DNA of 64,000 nt from Paenibacillus sp. FSL H8-0048 (GCF_038002825.1 NZ_JBBODF010000001.1:3100001-3164000); one strand, 5' to 3'; counted from the first letter of the stretch, positions 7,917-17,130 are shown. Made by a program: numbers and translations. Notes: generated from the sequence alone by a model not told the origin.

Positions 7917-8990
7917 CTAGATCCCGGCCAGCACCTGATACCATATGCCACGCTTGGAGTATAAGGTGGTGCGGACTTCCTCCCAGCCGCCAAGATAGCT
8001 GATGTCGAACAGCCCGGCAGGAACCGGATACTGGCGCTCATGCGCCGCATAGACCTGCTGGTTCACGGGACGGAAGCCGAACTTGGCGAATATCTCCTGC
8101 GCCTCAGGCGTCGTCAAATAATCGACCAGCGCTTCTGCGGCTGCACGGGTACCATGCTTATCCGCATACTTATCCACCACGGCCGCAGGATTCTCGATCA
8201 GGATCGTATTCTTCGGGATGACCACCTCATACTTCACACCCTCGGCAATCCGCGCCAGCAGCTCATTCTCATAAGTAACGATCACATCGCCCACCCCGTA
8301 CTCGAAGGCAGCCATGGACGCCCGCCCGCTTTTATCCAGAGATTCGACGTTTCGGTGTATGCTCTCCAGGAAGGCCTTGGCCGCCGCAGGGTCCTTCGCC
8401 CCCTCCAGCTCCTCAGAACGCTTCAGGCCGGCGCCGTAGATTGCGTTGATGTCCCACTGCGCACCGCCGGAGGTCTTCGGATTAGGGTAGAGTACCTTCA
8501 CCCCCGGCTTCGCCAGATCAGCAAAATCATGAATCCCCTTCGGATTGCCCTCCCGCGTTCCCAGAGCCACAACCGACCGCGTCACCATGCCCGCCTCACC
8601 GCCGCGCTGCTTCCAGTCCTTCTCCACCAGACCGGCCTTGACCAGCTTCCCGACATCTCCTTCCATGGCAAGCAGCGTGACATCCGCCTCGAAGCCGCCG
8701 GCAATCGCCCGCGCCTGGGTTCCGGAAGCCTCATAGGACTGCTGGAATACGATCGATTGCCCGGTATCCGCCTTCCACTTCTCCGCGAACCCGGGGAGAA
8801 TCTCGCCCATGGCATCCTTCACCACGCTGTAGGCACCCACCACAAGCGTCAGATCTCCCTGCGGCGGCGCACCTGCCTCTCCTGCAGCCTGCTGCTCATT
8901 CCCGCAGCCGGCAGCGGTCAGGGTGAACACCGCCAGCAGTAAGACCGTCAGCCATCCGTGCAGTTGTCTGCTCCTTCTGATAAGCCTCAT
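7917..8990 (-). CDS. Sulfate/thiosulfate ABC transporter substrate-binding lipoprotein
   Basis: A ~357-residue periplasmic-binding-type lipoprotein. The signal peptide ends in lipobox LTAAGC with the lipidated Cys about 29 residues in. Family marks of Sbp/CysP proteins are VVGAYSVVKDAM, QQSYEASGTQARAI and NPKTSGGAQWDINAI. It delivers sulfate or thiosulfate to the CysTW permease. The start is uncertain: ATG 8990 and a GTG six codons upstream are both poorly supplied with a Shine-Dalgarno. It is the last gene of the operon, separated from cysA by a 129-base gap that holds a strong hairpin. Confidence 0.88.
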   Translation of the reverse strand: MRLIRRSRQLHGWLTVLLLAVFTLTAAGCGNEQQAAGEAGAPPQGDLTLVVGAYSVVKDAMGEILPGFAEKWKADTGQSIVFQQSYEASGTQARAIAGGFEADVTLLAMEGDVGKLVKAGLVEKDWKQRGGEAGMVTRSVVALGTREGNPKGIHDFADLAKPGVKVLYPNPKTSGGAQWDINAIYGAGLKRSEELEGAKDPAAAKAFLESIHRNVESLDKSGRASMAAFEYGVGDVIVTYENELLARIAEGVKYEVVIPKNTILIENPAAVVDKYADKHGTRAAAEALVDYLTTPEAQEIFAKFGFRPVNQQVYAAHERQYPVPAGLFDISYLGGWEEVRTTLYSKRGIWYQVLAGI

Positions 8991-9028
8991 CCCGGCGACA
9001 CATCCCACATCATTTATTTTTTCAAGTA

Positions 9029-9068
9029 GAAACGGCCTTGCCGTCCTTCTGAAGGACGGTACCGTTTC
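9029..9068 (-). other. Intercistronic hairpin between cysA and the binding-protein gene
   Basis: GAAACGG and CCGTCCTT on one side pair with AAGGACGG and CCGTTTC on the other, giving a ~15-bp stem with small internal mismatches. No T run follows on the minus strand. Such hairpins often stabilise the downstream binding-protein message after processing, or act as a partial terminator. Confidence 0.55.
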
Positions 9069-9119
9069 AGCGAGAAATATAAGGATAAGTTATTGAGTGA
9101 AACCTATAAATTCTTATAT

Positions 9120-10184
9120 TTAGATAAATACAGGCATCGGATCTTTCTTCAGCCCATTCTCCTGAATCCAGCTCCGCTCCTCATTGAACAGGTAAGCGCG
9201 GTGTACCAGCACGGATATCTCCTGGCCCGGAGTGAGCGTTTCTTTCTCAAGGGAGCGGTAGGTGACCAGCTTATGTCCCTTTACTTCAACCTCTACGAGC
9301 CATTCACTGCCGCGAAAATGCAAATGCTTGACCGTACCCTGTTCCGTGGCCGAAGCCATTTTGAATTCATGCAGGTAGCCTACCTCAATGTACTCGGGAC
9401 GGATCAGCGCCTTGGTCGGCTTACCGCCGCCCGCGCCCTCGAAGCCCTTCAGCTCGGAAGCACTCCCGATCAGCGTAGATTCCCCGATGAAGGTGGCCAC
9501 GAACGGTGTCTTCGGCTCTTTATAGATATCCCAAGGCGTACCCTTCTGCTCCAGCCGCCCCTGGTTAATGATCATAATCTCATCCGCTACTTCAATCGCC
9601 TCGTCCTGATCATGGGTGACGAAGATGGAGGTGATCCCGACACGTTCGATCAGCTCCCGCAGCCAGGAACGCAGCTCCTGGCGGATCTTCGCATCAATCG
9701 CGGCGAACGGCTCATCCAGCAGCAGCAGCTGCGGCTCAGGGGCCAGCGCCCGGGCAAAAGCCACCCGCTGGCGCTGCCCCCCGGACAGCTGATGCGGATA
9801 CCGGCTCTCGAAGCCCTTCAGTCCAGTCAGCTCCACCAGCTCGGTGACACGGTCACGGATGACAGACTTACTGGCTTTCTTGACTTTCAGGCCGAAGGCG
9901 ATATTCTCGAACACCGTCATATGCTTGAACAACGCATAATTCTGGAAGACAAAGCCGATCTCACGCTCCTGCGGCGGAAGGTGGTTCACCCTCTTGCCGT
10001 GGAAAATAATCTCGCCGCTATCCGGCGTCTCAAGGCCCGCAAGCATCCGCAGGATCGAGGTTTTGCCGCCGCCGCTTGGGCCGAGCAGCCCGATCAGATG
10101 GCCTTTGGTAATGCCGAAATGGACATCCTTCACCGCATGAAAATCGCCAAAATGCTTATCGAGTCCCCGGACCTCTACATGCAT
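9120..10184 (-). CDS. cysA: Sulfate/thiosulfate ABC transporter ATP-binding protein CysA
   Basis: A 354-residue ATPase energising sulfate import. Walker A is GPSGGGKTS, signature LSGGQRQRVAFARAL, Walker B LLLLDEPFAAID, and the H-loop is FVTHDQDEA. A ~110-residue C-terminal extension after FIGESTLIG is the TOBE/regulatory domain of the CysA/MalK class. ATG 10184 follows the cysW stop by two bases and has GGGAGGG in the end of cysW; the frame runs 11 codons further up, but inside cysW. The operon order is cysT-cysW-cysA-binding protein. Confidence 0.92.
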   Translation of the reverse strand: MHVEVRGLDKHFGDFHAVKDVHFGITKGHLIGLLGPSGGGKTSILRMLAGLETPDSGEIIFHGKRVNHLPPQEREIGFVFQNYALFKHMTVFENIAFGLKVKKASKSVIRDRVTELVELTGLKGFESRYPHQLSGGQRQRVAFARALAPEPQLLLLDEPFAAIDAKIRQELRSWLRELIERVGITSIFVTHDQDEAIEVADEIMIINQGRLEQKGTPWDIYKEPKTPFVATFIGESTLIGSASELKGFEGAGGGKPTKALIRPEYIEVGYLHEFKMASATEQGTVKHLHFRGSEWLVEVEVKGHKLVTYRSLEKETLTPGQEISVLVHRAYLFNEERSWIQENGLKKDPMPVFI

Positions 10185-10186
10185 AA

Positions 10187-10984
10187 TTAGTGCCCTCCCT
10201 TTCTTCTCTTGCTCCATTCCATAAGCAGCAGCAGTCCTGCGGAGAATGCGGCCAGCACCAGTGCTATCCCGCCCGCAGCCGTAACATTGAAATTCTCGAC
10301 ATCCTGATAGACCAGTGTGGTGGCCGTCTGGGTCCGGTTCATAATATTGCCTGAGACGACGAGCACCGCACCGAACTCACCCAGAGAGCGGGCCACCGTC
10401 AGAATCACTCCATAGATGACCGCCCAGCGGATAGAAGGCCAGGTCACCTTCCAGAAGGTCGTCCAGCCATACGCGCCCAGTGTAGACGCAGCTTCCTCCT
10501 GCTGGGACCCGATCTCTTGCAGCACTGGCATCACCTCACGCACCATCAGCGGGAACGTCACGAACAGGGTCGCAATCACCATTCCCGGAAAAGCATACAC
10601 AATCTTCACTCCGATTTGCTCAAACAACGCACCCAGCGCACTGTCCGGCCCGAGCAGCAGAACGATCATCAGCCCGCCGATCACCGGCGATACCGCATAT
10701 GGCAGATCCACGATGCTGTTCAGCAGGCTTTTGAGACGCCGCCCCAGCCAGTTCGCCCGTACCAGATACAACGCCGTCATGATGCCAAACAGCGTATTGA
10801 GCAGCGTCACAACCACCACAACGTATCCGGTCATCAGCAGCGCATGCAGCGCCTCGGGCCGGGTTAGGGCGTTCCAGAAGCCGCTCCAGCCTTCGCTGAA
10901 GGCCCCCATTGTCATTCTGCCAAGCGGAGCTGCGATCAGGACGAAGAACACGAGATAAGTCAGTCCAATCCACAATCTTCTCAT
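10187..10984 (-). CDS. cysW: Sulfate ABC transporter permease CysW
   Basis: A 265-residue membrane protein with six predicted helices. The EAA loop for ATPase contact is EEAASTLGAYGWTTFWKVTWP, and SLGEFGAVLVVSGN is diagnostic for CysT/CysW-type permeases. It forms the translocation pore with CysT. Its ATG overlaps the cysT stop codon by 4 bases, implying translational coupling. Confidence 0.92.
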   Translation of the reverse strand: MRRLWIGLTYLVFFVLIAAPLGRMTMGAFSEGWSGFWNALTRPEALHALLMTGYVVVVVTLLNTLFGIMTALYLVRANWLGRRLKSLLNSIVDLPYAVSPVIGGLMIVLLLGPDSALGALFEQIGVKIVYAFPGMVIATLFVTFPLMVREVMPVLQEIGSQQEEAASTLGAYGWTTFWKVTWPSIRWAVIYGVILTVARSLGEFGAVLVVSGNIMNRTQTATTLVYQDVENFNVTAAGGIALVLAAFSAGLLLLMEWSKRRKGGH

Positions 10985-11796
10985 GATCTTCTCCCCCGCA
11001 TCTGCATAAGGCTGATCAGCCAGAGAATCAGGAAGGATAAAGTCAGCAGAATGATCGACACCGCGGCGGCTCCCGCCGGATTATCACTTTCGACCTCTCC
11101 GAAAATATAAACGGAAGACACCAGCGTGCGCCCCGGAATATTGCCTGCCACGAGGACAACCGCACCGAATTCAGCGAGCGCCCGCGAGAAGGCCAGCATC
11201 CCGCCGCCGATCATGCCAGGTGCCATAGAGGGAAGAATGACCTGAAAGAAGACCCGGCCCGGCTTCGCTCCCATCGTATAGGCTGCCTCTTCTTCCGAAG
11301 CATCCAGCTCCTCCAGCAGCGGCTGGACTGCCCGGATGACGAAGGGAAAGGTGACGAAGACCATGGCAATCACAATGGCAGGCTGGTGGAAAACAATCGT
11401 GAAGCCCAGTGATTCCGCAAGGCCTCCGATCATGCTTCCCGGGCCCAGCAGCAGCAGAATCATTAATCCGCCAACCGCAGTAGGCAGAGCAAACGGGAGA
11501 TCGACAAGGCTGTTCAGCAGCGCCCTGCCCCGGAACTTATACCGGATAAGGACCCAAGCGATCATCGTGCCCAGCAGCACATTCGCAAGAGCCGCAATGA
11601 CCGCCAGCTTGAGTGTTAACAGGACCGATTTCCAGGCAATCGGATCGCTCACACTTTCAGTGAAGCTTCCGAGTCCGGATGAGAATGAATTGTAATAGAC
11701 GCCGAGGATCGGCAGCACAATCAGTATGACAAAATACAGTACAACCGTTGATCTAAATCCCCAGGTCCAGCCCTTGTGCCTGATCAGCGAATTCAA
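10981..11796 (-). CDS. cysT: Sulfate ABC transporter permease CysT
   Basis: A 271-residue six-helix permease. The EAA loop is EEEAAYTMGAKPGRVFFQVILP, and ALAEFGAVVLVAGNIPG matches the CysT/CysU family. It pairs with CysW. The start is TTG at 11796, with GGAGGTGGGAGG just upstream. It is the first gene of the sulfate operon. Confidence 0.92.
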   Translation of the reverse strand: MNSLIRHKGWTWGFRSTVVLYFVILIVLPILGVYYNSFSSGLGSFTESVSDPIAWKSVLLTLKLAVIAALANVLLGTMIAWVLIRYKFRGRALLNSLVDLPFALPTAVGGLMILLLLGPGSMIGGLAESLGFTIVFHQPAIVIAMVFVTFPFVIRAVQPLLEELDASEEEAAYTMGAKPGRVFFQVILPSMAPGMIGGGMLAFSRALAEFGAVVLVAGNIPGRTLVSSVYIFGEVESDNPAGAAAVSIILLTLSFLILWLISLMQMRGRRS

Positions 11797-11888
11797 TGGT
11801 CAACCTCCCACCTCCGGATAACCGGTCGGTATACTCGACTTTAAGGCTTGATTATTCCTATTAATATACTTGGTTTAAAGTTATCCCT

Positions 11889-11918
11889 ACTTTACCAAAT
11901 ACCGCTTACTGCCGTCAA
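11889..11918 (-). promoter_or_regulatory. Candidate promoter of the sulfate operon
   Basis: On the minus strand TTGACG (11918-11913) is followed after 18 bases by TAAAGT (11894-11889). Just downstream, at about 11849-11874, lies an AT-rich segment with ATTCCTATTAATATAC followed by TTGGTTT. It faintly resembles the inverted-repeat CymR sites of Bacillus sulfur genes, but the right half fits poorly. Sulfur control is therefore only an inference. Confidence 0.35.
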
Positions 11919-11987
11919 TTACTTTGTTAGTTTTTGGGTTAAAGTATAAGTAGCACTTGTTGCATTCAAATCAGAGAGGGGCTGTTC

Positions 11988-12392
11988 ATGATGTTGCATA
12001 CTATGGAGATCACCACCGGCATACGGGATGAAATGCGGGATATTACCCGCGAGGTTCAGGCTTATGTGAAGAATAGCGGAGTCCTTAACGGACTGCTGAT
12101 TGTCTACTGCCCGCACACCACCGCAGGGATTGCGATTAACGAGAACGCCGATCCTGATGTGAAGCGCGATGTGTTGATGCGTCTGGATGAGGTCTATCCC
12201 TGGGAGCATCCCAAATACCGCCATGCGGAGGGCAATACGGCTTCCCACCTGAAGTCCATTACGGCCGGTCCTTCGCAGACCCTCATTATTCATGAAGGGG
12301 CTGTGCTGCTGGGCCGCTGGCAGGGCATCTATTTTTGCGAGTTCGACGGTCCAAGGCAACGCCAGTGCCACCTCAAAATTATGGAGGGCTAG
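11988..12392 (+). CDS. YjbQ family protein (UPF0047)
   Basis: A 134-residue single-domain protein of the YjbQ/UPF0047 family, proposed to have thiamin-phosphate-synthase-like activity in E. coli. The family patterns are [34 protein letters not shown] and [16 protein letters not shown]. The conserved His/Asn/Asp cluster likely binds a metal. GAGAGGGG precedes a double ATG. It is monocistronic and divergent from the sulfate operon. Confidence 0.88.
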   Translation: MMLHTMEITTGIRDEMRDITREVQAYVKNSGVLNGLLIVYCPHTTAGIAINENADPDVKRDVLMRLDEVYPWEHPKYRHAEGNTASHLKSITAGPSQTLIIHEGAVLLGRWQGIYFCEFDGPRQRQCHLKIMEG

Positions 12393-12513
12393 CACTGCCT
12401 GCCCTTGTAGAAGAGCAGCAACGCATGAACCGCGAAGCTGCTCTCTATACAATTTATAGTTCCTGTAACACTTTCACCATGCAAAGTTATACCAATGCAA
12501 CGCTCTAAAGTAC

Positions 12514-12538
12514 AAGCTGTTAAAAAAAACAGCTTTTT
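12514..12538 (+). terminator. Intrinsic terminator after yjbQ
   Basis: AAGCTGTT (12514-12521) and AACAGCTT (12528-12535) form an 8-bp stem followed by TTTTTAT. It overlaps the last codons of the convergent tetR gene. A weaker AGAGCAGC/GCTGCTCT hairpin lies upstream at 12412-12444. Confidence 0.7.
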
Positions 12539-13118
12539 ATAAACTGCGGCTTAATACCTTGACATGTGTCAGAGCAACTTGCTTCACATCTTCGAACAAT
12601 ACTTTATCCTGAATATAATAGGAAATAAATCCGTGGGCAGATAAGAATAAGGTCAGCGGCACATTCTGCCAGTCCTCCGACACATATCCCTCTTCCTTCA
12701 TATGACGGCGGACAATGCTTGCGAATAACTCAAAACATCGGCCCTGCTCTGCCCGGCAATAAGCCAGCAGCTCTTCGTCGCGGATCATGAACATGATCTC
12801 ATACTGATACGGATGGTCCAGCCCGAACCGGATGAACTCCATAATCAGCTGCTCCACCCGGGTCATTCCCTCTTCAGGCGGAGTGGTCATAGCCTCATTC
12901 AGCAGCGAAGCCACATGATTGAAATCCTCAACTACAATGGCGTAGAAGAGTTCGGCCTTCTCTTTGAAATGGTAATACAGGGAGCCGTGGCTGTAACCCA
13001 GGTGCTGGCCAATGCTGCGCATCGAAATGGCACGGTACCCTTTGGTGATGAAAAGATGCCTCGCCGCCTCCAGAATTCTTTCTCTCGACAACTCCTGTTC
13101 CACTGCTCTTCTTGCCAT
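12537..13118 (-). CDS. TetR/AcrR-family transcriptional regulator
   Basis: A 193-residue repressor. The N-terminal helix-turn-helix runs ~residues 10-58 (RERILEAARHLFITKGY, then SMRSIGQHLGYSHGSLYYHF). The remaining ~130 residues form a helical ligand domain (DHPYQYEIMFMI). The start is 3 bases after the YigZ stop, so it is cotranscribed with and follows yigZ. The ligand and targets cannot be read from the sequence. Confidence 0.88.
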   Translation of the reverse strand: MARRAVEQELSRERILEAARHLFITKGYRAISMRSIGQHLGYSHGSLYYHFKEKAELFYAIVVEDFNHVASLLNEAMTTPPEEGMTRVEQLIMEFIRFGLDHPYQYEIMFMIRDEELLAYCRAEQGRCFELFASIVRRHMKEEGYVSEDWQNVPLTLFLSAHGFISYYIQDKVLFEDVKQVALTHVKVLSRSL

Positions 13119-13121
13119 AAT

Positions 13122-13754
13122 CTATTCCCCTTCGCTGTAGTAAAGCCGCCGCCCTTCCGTAACGAGGGATTGCCCCTCCGTAAGATCGGTTATCCATGCG
13201 ATAAATGCGTCACCTTCATCATTGCGCGGAAGACACAGCAGTGTAACTTTATCCGTAAACAAAGTCTCTCCGGTCTGAATATTCCGGCTCCGCAGTGCAT
13301 TCTCCACCTTGCCCAGCCAAGTGTACTCGATTTCCACGAATACCTCCCGTCTCAGCACACGTGTAATGACCTCTCCGGCCGCAAGCGCCAGTACAGCGCC
13401 ATCGGTATAGGCCCGAATCAGCCCGCCTGCACCCAGCATAATGCCTCCGAAATAACGGGTAACTACAATAGCGACATTCTTCACCTGTTGGCTGCGGATT
13501 ACTTCCAAAATCGGTTTCCCGGCCGTACCACTCGGTTCCCCGTCATCCGACTGTCTCTGGATCTCATCCCTCTCCCCGATCATATAAGCAGAGCAGTTAT
13601 GCGTAGCATTCCAGTGCTGCTTCTTGATCGAATCGATAAATTGCACAGCTTCTTCCTCGTTCTCCACCGGCATGACATGCCCGATGAAGCGTGATTTACG
13701 GATTACGACCTCCCGCGAGCCGGGGGTACGTACCGTCCGGTATTGTTCCAGCAT
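13122..13754 (-). CDS. YigZ/IMPACT family protein
   Basis: A 210-residue member of the YigZ/YvyE (UPF0029) family. The N-terminal IMPACT domain (~residues 1-125) has the hallmarks RKSRFIGHV, SDDGEPSGTAGKPIL and TRYFGGIMLGAGGLIRAY. A smaller ferredoxin-like C-terminal domain (~135-205) follows. The family is linked to translation regulation (IMPACT) but has no firm biochemical role in bacteria. It leads a two-gene operon with tetR. Confidence 0.9.
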   Translation of the reverse strand: MLEQYRTVRTPGSREVVIRKSRFIGHVMPVENEEEAVQFIDSIKKQHWNATHNCSAYMIGERDEIQRQSDDGEPSGTAGKPILEVIRSQQVKNVAIVVTRYFGGIMLGAGGLIRAYTDGAVLALAAGEVITRVLRREVFVEIEYTWLGKVENALRSRNIQTGETLFTDKVTLLCLPRNDEGDAFIAWITDLTEGQSLVTEGRRLYYSEGE

Positions 13755-13799
13755 TGTTGTCCATTCCTTACTCTACATGTGATGACTTGATATATATTA

Positions 13800-13836
13800 G
13801 GAGCAGCCCTGGTAGTGTTTACCTATGGACTGCTCC
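13800..13836 (-). terminator. Hairpin downstream of pgi
   Basis: GGAGCAGTCC pairs with GGGCTGCTCC on the minus strand, followed by TAATATATAT rather than a clean T run. It lies 44 bases after the pgi stop and may end that transcript. Confidence 0.45.
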
Positions 13837-13880
13837 CTGATGACTTTTCTTACTATGAATGATCTGCGGTTAGAGTGGGA

Positions 13881-15236
13881 CTATTCGGTAAGTCTGGCTT
13901 CCAGCTCTGCTTTTTCTTTCTCGTAGCCTGGTTTGCCCAGCAGTGCGAACATGTTCTTCTTGTAGGCCTCAACACCCGGCTGGTCGAACGGATTCACACC
14001 CAGCAGGTATCCGCTGATTCCGCAAGCCTTCTCGAAGAAGTACACCAGATAGCCGAAAGTATAAGGAGTCTGGTCAGGAATGGTAACGATCAGGTTCGGC
14101 ACCTGTCCGTCGGTATGCGCCAGCATAGTTCCCTGGAACGCCTTCTTATTAACGAAGTCCATGGTCTGGCCAGTCAGGAAGTTAAGACCGTCCAGATCAT
14201 CCGGATCATTCTCGATCGTTACATGGTGCTGTACCTTCTCCACTTGAATAACCGTCTCGAAGATGTTGCGGTTACCCTCCTGAATGAATTGGCCCATGGA
14301 GTGCAGGTCCGTCGAGAAGTCAACGGAGGAAGGATAGATTCCCTTGAAATCCTTGCCTTCGCTTTCGCCGTACAGCTGCTTCCACCATTCAGAGACAAAG
14401 TGCAGGGACGGCTCGTAGTTCACGAGGATTTCTGTCGTCTTGCCTTTGCGGTAGAGCGCGTTACGTACTGCAGCGTATTGATAGCTCTGGTTCGTAGCCA
14501 CATCCGGATTGTTGAACTCATCGGCTGCGGCTGCGGCCCCCTGCATCATTTCTTCAATGTTAATTCCCGCTACGGCGATAGGCAGAAGGCCTACCGGTGT
14601 CAGTACGGAATAACGTCCGCCTACATCATCAGGGATAATGAACGACTCATAGCCTTCTTCGTTAGCCAGCTTCTTGAGTGCGCCCTTCTCCTTGTCTGTT
14701 GTAGCGTAGATCCGTTTGCGGGCTTCTTCCTTGCCGTATTTCTTCTCCAGTGCTGCACGGAAGATACGGAAAGCAATAGCCGGCTCGGTAGTTGTACCGG
14801 ATTTGGAGATTACGTTCACGGAGAAGTCTTTGCCTTCTACCAGGTCAAGCAGATGCGTGATGTAGGTAGAGCTGATGTTATTACCGGCAAAATAAACCTC
14901 CGGTGTCTTGCGCTTGTCCTTGGACAGGTTATTGTAGAAAGAATGTGACAGCGCCTCAATAGCTGCGCGGGCTCCCAGATAAGAACCGCCGATCCCGATC
15001 ACGATCAGAACTTCCGAATCACTCTGGATCTTCTTGGCAGCCTGCTGAATGCGGGCGAATTCTTCCTTGTCATACGCTGTAGGGAGATCGATCCAGCCCA
15101 GGTAATCGGAGCCGGCTCCGCTCTTGTTATGCAATTGTTCGTGGGCCAGCTTCACCGGAGCGGCGAAGTAGTCGATCTCGGTCTGGCTGAAGAAGGAAAG
15201 GGCTTTGGTGTAGTCAAAATTAATCTTCTTGGACAT
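13881..15236 (-). CDS. pgi: Glucose-6-phosphate isomerase
   Basis: A 451-residue cytosolic enzyme interconverting glucose-6-phosphate and fructose-6-phosphate in glycolysis. The signatures are [32 protein letters not shown] (sugar-phosphate binding), [14 protein letters not shown], and near the C terminus [24 protein letters not shown]. The length matches the ~450-residue Bacillus form. AGGAGG precedes the ATG. It is transcribed alone; a candidate promoter and a cre-like box lie upstream. Confidence 0.97.
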   Translation of the reverse strand: MSKKINFDYTKALSFFSQTEIDYFAAPVKLAHEQLHNKSGAGSDYLGWIDLPTAYDKEEFARIQQAAKKIQSDSEVLIVIGIGGSYLGARAAIEALSHSFYNNLSKDKRKTPEVYFAGNNISSTYITHLLDLVEGKDFSVNVISKSGTTTEPAIAFRIFRAALEKKYGKEEARKRIYATTDKEKGALKKLANEEGYESFIIPDDVGGRYSVLTPVGLLPIAVAGINIEEMMQGAAAAADEFNNPDVATNQSYQYAAVRNALYRKGKTTEILVNYEPSLHFVSEWWKQLYGESEGKDFKGIYPSSVDFSTDLHSMGQFIQEGNRNIFETVIQVEKVQHHVTIENDPDDLDGLNFLTGQTMDFVNKKAFQGTMLAHTDGQVPNLIVTIPDQTPYTFGYLVYFFEKACGISGYLLGVNPFDQPGVEAYKKNMFALLGKPGYEKEKAELEARLTE

Positions 15237-15300
15237 CGGTAATGGTAGCCTCCTGTTTATCTCTTTAGATTTGACACCGTGTGTTGCAACATTATAATCT

Positions 15301-15329
15301 AGAATACTTTAATTTGCCTTGACTGGCAA
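15301..15329 (-). promoter_or_regulatory. Candidate sigma-A promoter of pgi
   Basis: TTGCCA (15329-15324) and TATTCT (15306-15301) on the minus strand are spaced by 17 bases. A TATAAT also occurs a few bases downstream (15296-15291) and could be the real -10 with a poorer -35. Confidence 0.35.
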
Positions 15330-15380
15330 GGTCTTAAGGCATATCCCCGGCTTTCCGAACCCTGTTTATGAAAAAAACAC

Positions 15381-15394
15381 TGAAAGCGGTTACC
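15381..15394. promoter_or_regulatory. Cre-like (CcpA) box between pgi and the dehydrogenase gene
   Basis: TGAAAGCGGTTACC matches the cre consensus TGWAANCGNTNWCA at 13 of 14 positions; the last base differs. It lies about 145 bases upstream of pgi and 110 upstream of the dehydrogenase, suggesting carbon-catabolite control of one or both. Confidence 0.5.
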
Positions 15395-15503
15395 AAGCAG
15401 ACAAGCATACCTGTTCTGTGGAACATGCTGTAACCTTCTGATAGAATGAAGGCAAACTTAGTTTCTATAAATATGATCTCAGGAGAGCAAAGGTGGAATT
15501 GAA

Positions 15504-16397
15504 ATGAAGCACATCGGCTTTATCGGACTCGGAACAATGGGAGCACCTATGGCGTCGAACCTGCTGCGAAGCGGCTTTGAGGTTACGGTGTACAACCGTA
15601 CAGCAGCGAAATGCAAACCTCTCGAACAGGAAGGCGCGAGGACAGCCGCCACACCGCAGGCAGCAGCGGAAGGCAAGGATGTTATTATCACCATGATCAG
15701 CAACGATGATTCGATCCGTGAAGTCTTCTATGGTGACCATGGCATTCTCGCTACCCTTCAGCCGGGAACAACTGTGATTGATTCCAGCACCATCTCCCCC
15801 GGACTCGCAAAAGAGATCGCTGCTGAAGTTGAAGCACGGGGCGGCAGCTTCCTTGATGCCCCTGTAACCGGCAGCAAGCCGGCAGCTATCGACGGCACAC
15901 TGGTCTTCATGGTCGGCGGACATGCCGAAGTGATTGAGAAGCACCGGGATCTCTTCGACTCCATGGGCCGCCTGCTGCTGCATATGGGCGCTAACGGCAG
16001 CGGCGCTGTAGCCAAGCTGGCTCACAATGCCATGGTCGGCATTCACAATGTCGCACTCGCCGAGGGCTTCTCCATTGCAGTGAAGTCCGGAGTACCCGCA
16101 GACAAGTTCCTGGAGCTGGTGAAGAACGGCTCAGCAGGCAGCAAGCAAGCCGAGCTGAAGGGCCAGAAGATCATCGAAGGAGACTTCAGCAACCAATTCT
16201 CCTTAGCCCTCATGCTCAAGGATCTCAAGCTGGCGTCCTCGCTCAGTGATTCCACCGGCGTTCCTTCCCCTATGCTCGGCGTAGCCAAAAGCATGTTCCA
16301 GGCAGGCTTCAACCACGGCTTCGGCGACGAGGATCTGTCCGCTGTGGTCAAATCCTACGAGGACTGGATCGGGAAGAAGATCGGAGAAGGTAACTAA
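15504..16397 (+). CDS. NAD(P)-dependent beta-hydroxyacid dehydrogenase-family oxidoreductase
   Basis: A 297-residue protein of the 3-hydroxyisobutyrate dehydrogenase/tartronate-semialdehyde reductase family. The Rossmann loop is GFIGLGTMGAPMASNL at residues 5-20. The substrate loop is FLDAPVTGSKPAA and the catalytic-lysine segment is GAVAKLAHNAMVG (Lys near 172). VYNRTAAK, with Arg after the second strand, suggests NADP preference. AAAGGTGG precedes the ATG. It stands alone, so the substrate (2-hydroxy-3-oxopropionate, succinic semialdehyde or similar) is not decided. Confidence 0.88.
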   Translation: MKHIGFIGLGTMGAPMASNLLRSGFEVTVYNRTAAKCKPLEQEGARTAATPQAAAEGKDVIITMISNDDSIREVFYGDHGILATLQPGTTVIDSSTISPGLAKEIAAEVEARGGSFLDAPVTGSKPAAIDGTLVFMVGGHAEVIEKHRDLFDSMGRLLLHMGANGSGAVAKLAHNAMVGIHNVALAEGFSIAVKSGVPADKFLELVKNGSAGSKQAELKGQKIIEGDFSNQFSLALMLKDLKLASSLSDSTGVPSPMLGVAKSMFQAGFNHGFGDEDLSAVVKSYEDWIGKKIGEGN

Positions 16398-16469
16398 TCT
16401 AACGGCGGCTTTTCCAGAATCTGTTTATGATGGTGTTACACACTATTGTAAACAGGGGAGGAAATTTCA

Positions 16470-16961
16470 ATGCTAACCTTTGAACTGGCCCGGCCAGAAG
16501 ATGCGGCCATGTTGGCGGATGTCCAAAAAAGAACCTTCGACGATGATGCCCGCTGTTATCAGGATAAGGAAGAGGATGGCCCTCCAGGCTATGATTCGGT
16601 GTCTTGGCAGATCAGGCAGATGCAGCAGAGCCATTATTACAAGCTCCTGAAGGATGGTGAAATTGTCGGCGGGATGATAATTTTCCCGTCATCTGCAGAA
16701 AAGGAATGTCATCTGGGCCGCATCTTTATCGATCCGCTCTGCCAGAATCAAGGCTTCGGGCATGAAGCTTTGCATTTCTTATTTGTACAGTACCCTACGG
16801 CCAAGCGCTGGACACTGGATACACCCTCGTGGGCCGTCCGGAATCATCACTTCTATGAGAAGCACGGCTTCATAAAGACCGGGGAGACCAAGGACACTGA
16901 GAGTAATGAGAGCATCTGGGAATATGAGCGGAGAAGTCCGCTGACAGAGGCAGGCCGTTAA
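16470..16961 (+). CDS. GNAT family N-acetyltransferase
   Basis: A 163-residue GNAT enzyme. The opening FELARPEDAAMLADVQKRTF, the strand GEIVGGMIIF, the acetyl-CoA loop FIDPLCQNQGFGHEAL and the end NHHFYEKHGFIKTGE fit the family. A strong AGGGGAGG precedes the ATG. It is a single gene followed by a good terminator. The acceptor is unknown. Confidence 0.85.
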   Translation: MLTFELARPEDAAMLADVQKRTFDDDARCYQDKEEDGPPGYDSVSWQIRQMQQSHYYKLLKDGEIVGGMIIFPSSAEKECHLGRIFIDPLCQNQGFGHEALHFLFVQYPTAKRWTLDTPSWAVRNHHFYEKHGFIKTGETKDTESNESIWEYERRSPLTEAGR

Positions 16962-17058
16962 GAGCAGAATTAGTCTATTAAGTGAACCAGCCTTTGCCTT
17001 GTGCCACACCTAAGAATGTGTTCGGTTTTCCGCATACATTCTGCCCGCATCCCATACA

Positions 17059-17092
17059 AAAGGTGCCTTGGAATTCCAGGGCACCTTTCTTT
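17059..17092 (+). terminator. Intrinsic terminator of the GNAT gene
   Basis: AAAGGTGCC-TTGG pairs with CCAG-GGCACCTTT around an AATT loop and is followed by CTTTG. The near-perfect palindrome would also work on the minus strand. Confidence 0.8.
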
Positions 17093-17130
17093 GCATTCAT
17101 GGCAAGACCGCCTAATTAGGGTGTGGACGC

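Noticed and set aside
9093..10190. A 365-codon + strand frame opposite cysA
   Set aside because: It is the shadow of cysA, whose protein has all ABC motifs. The opposite frame has no ribosome site or family features.
11797..11987. SAM (S-box) riboswitch before the sulfate operon
   Set aside because: None of the conserved S-box segments is present in the ~120-base leader and there is no terminator in it.
13875..14948. A 357-codon + strand frame opposite pgi
   Set aside because: Shadow of pgi, whose signatures are complete.
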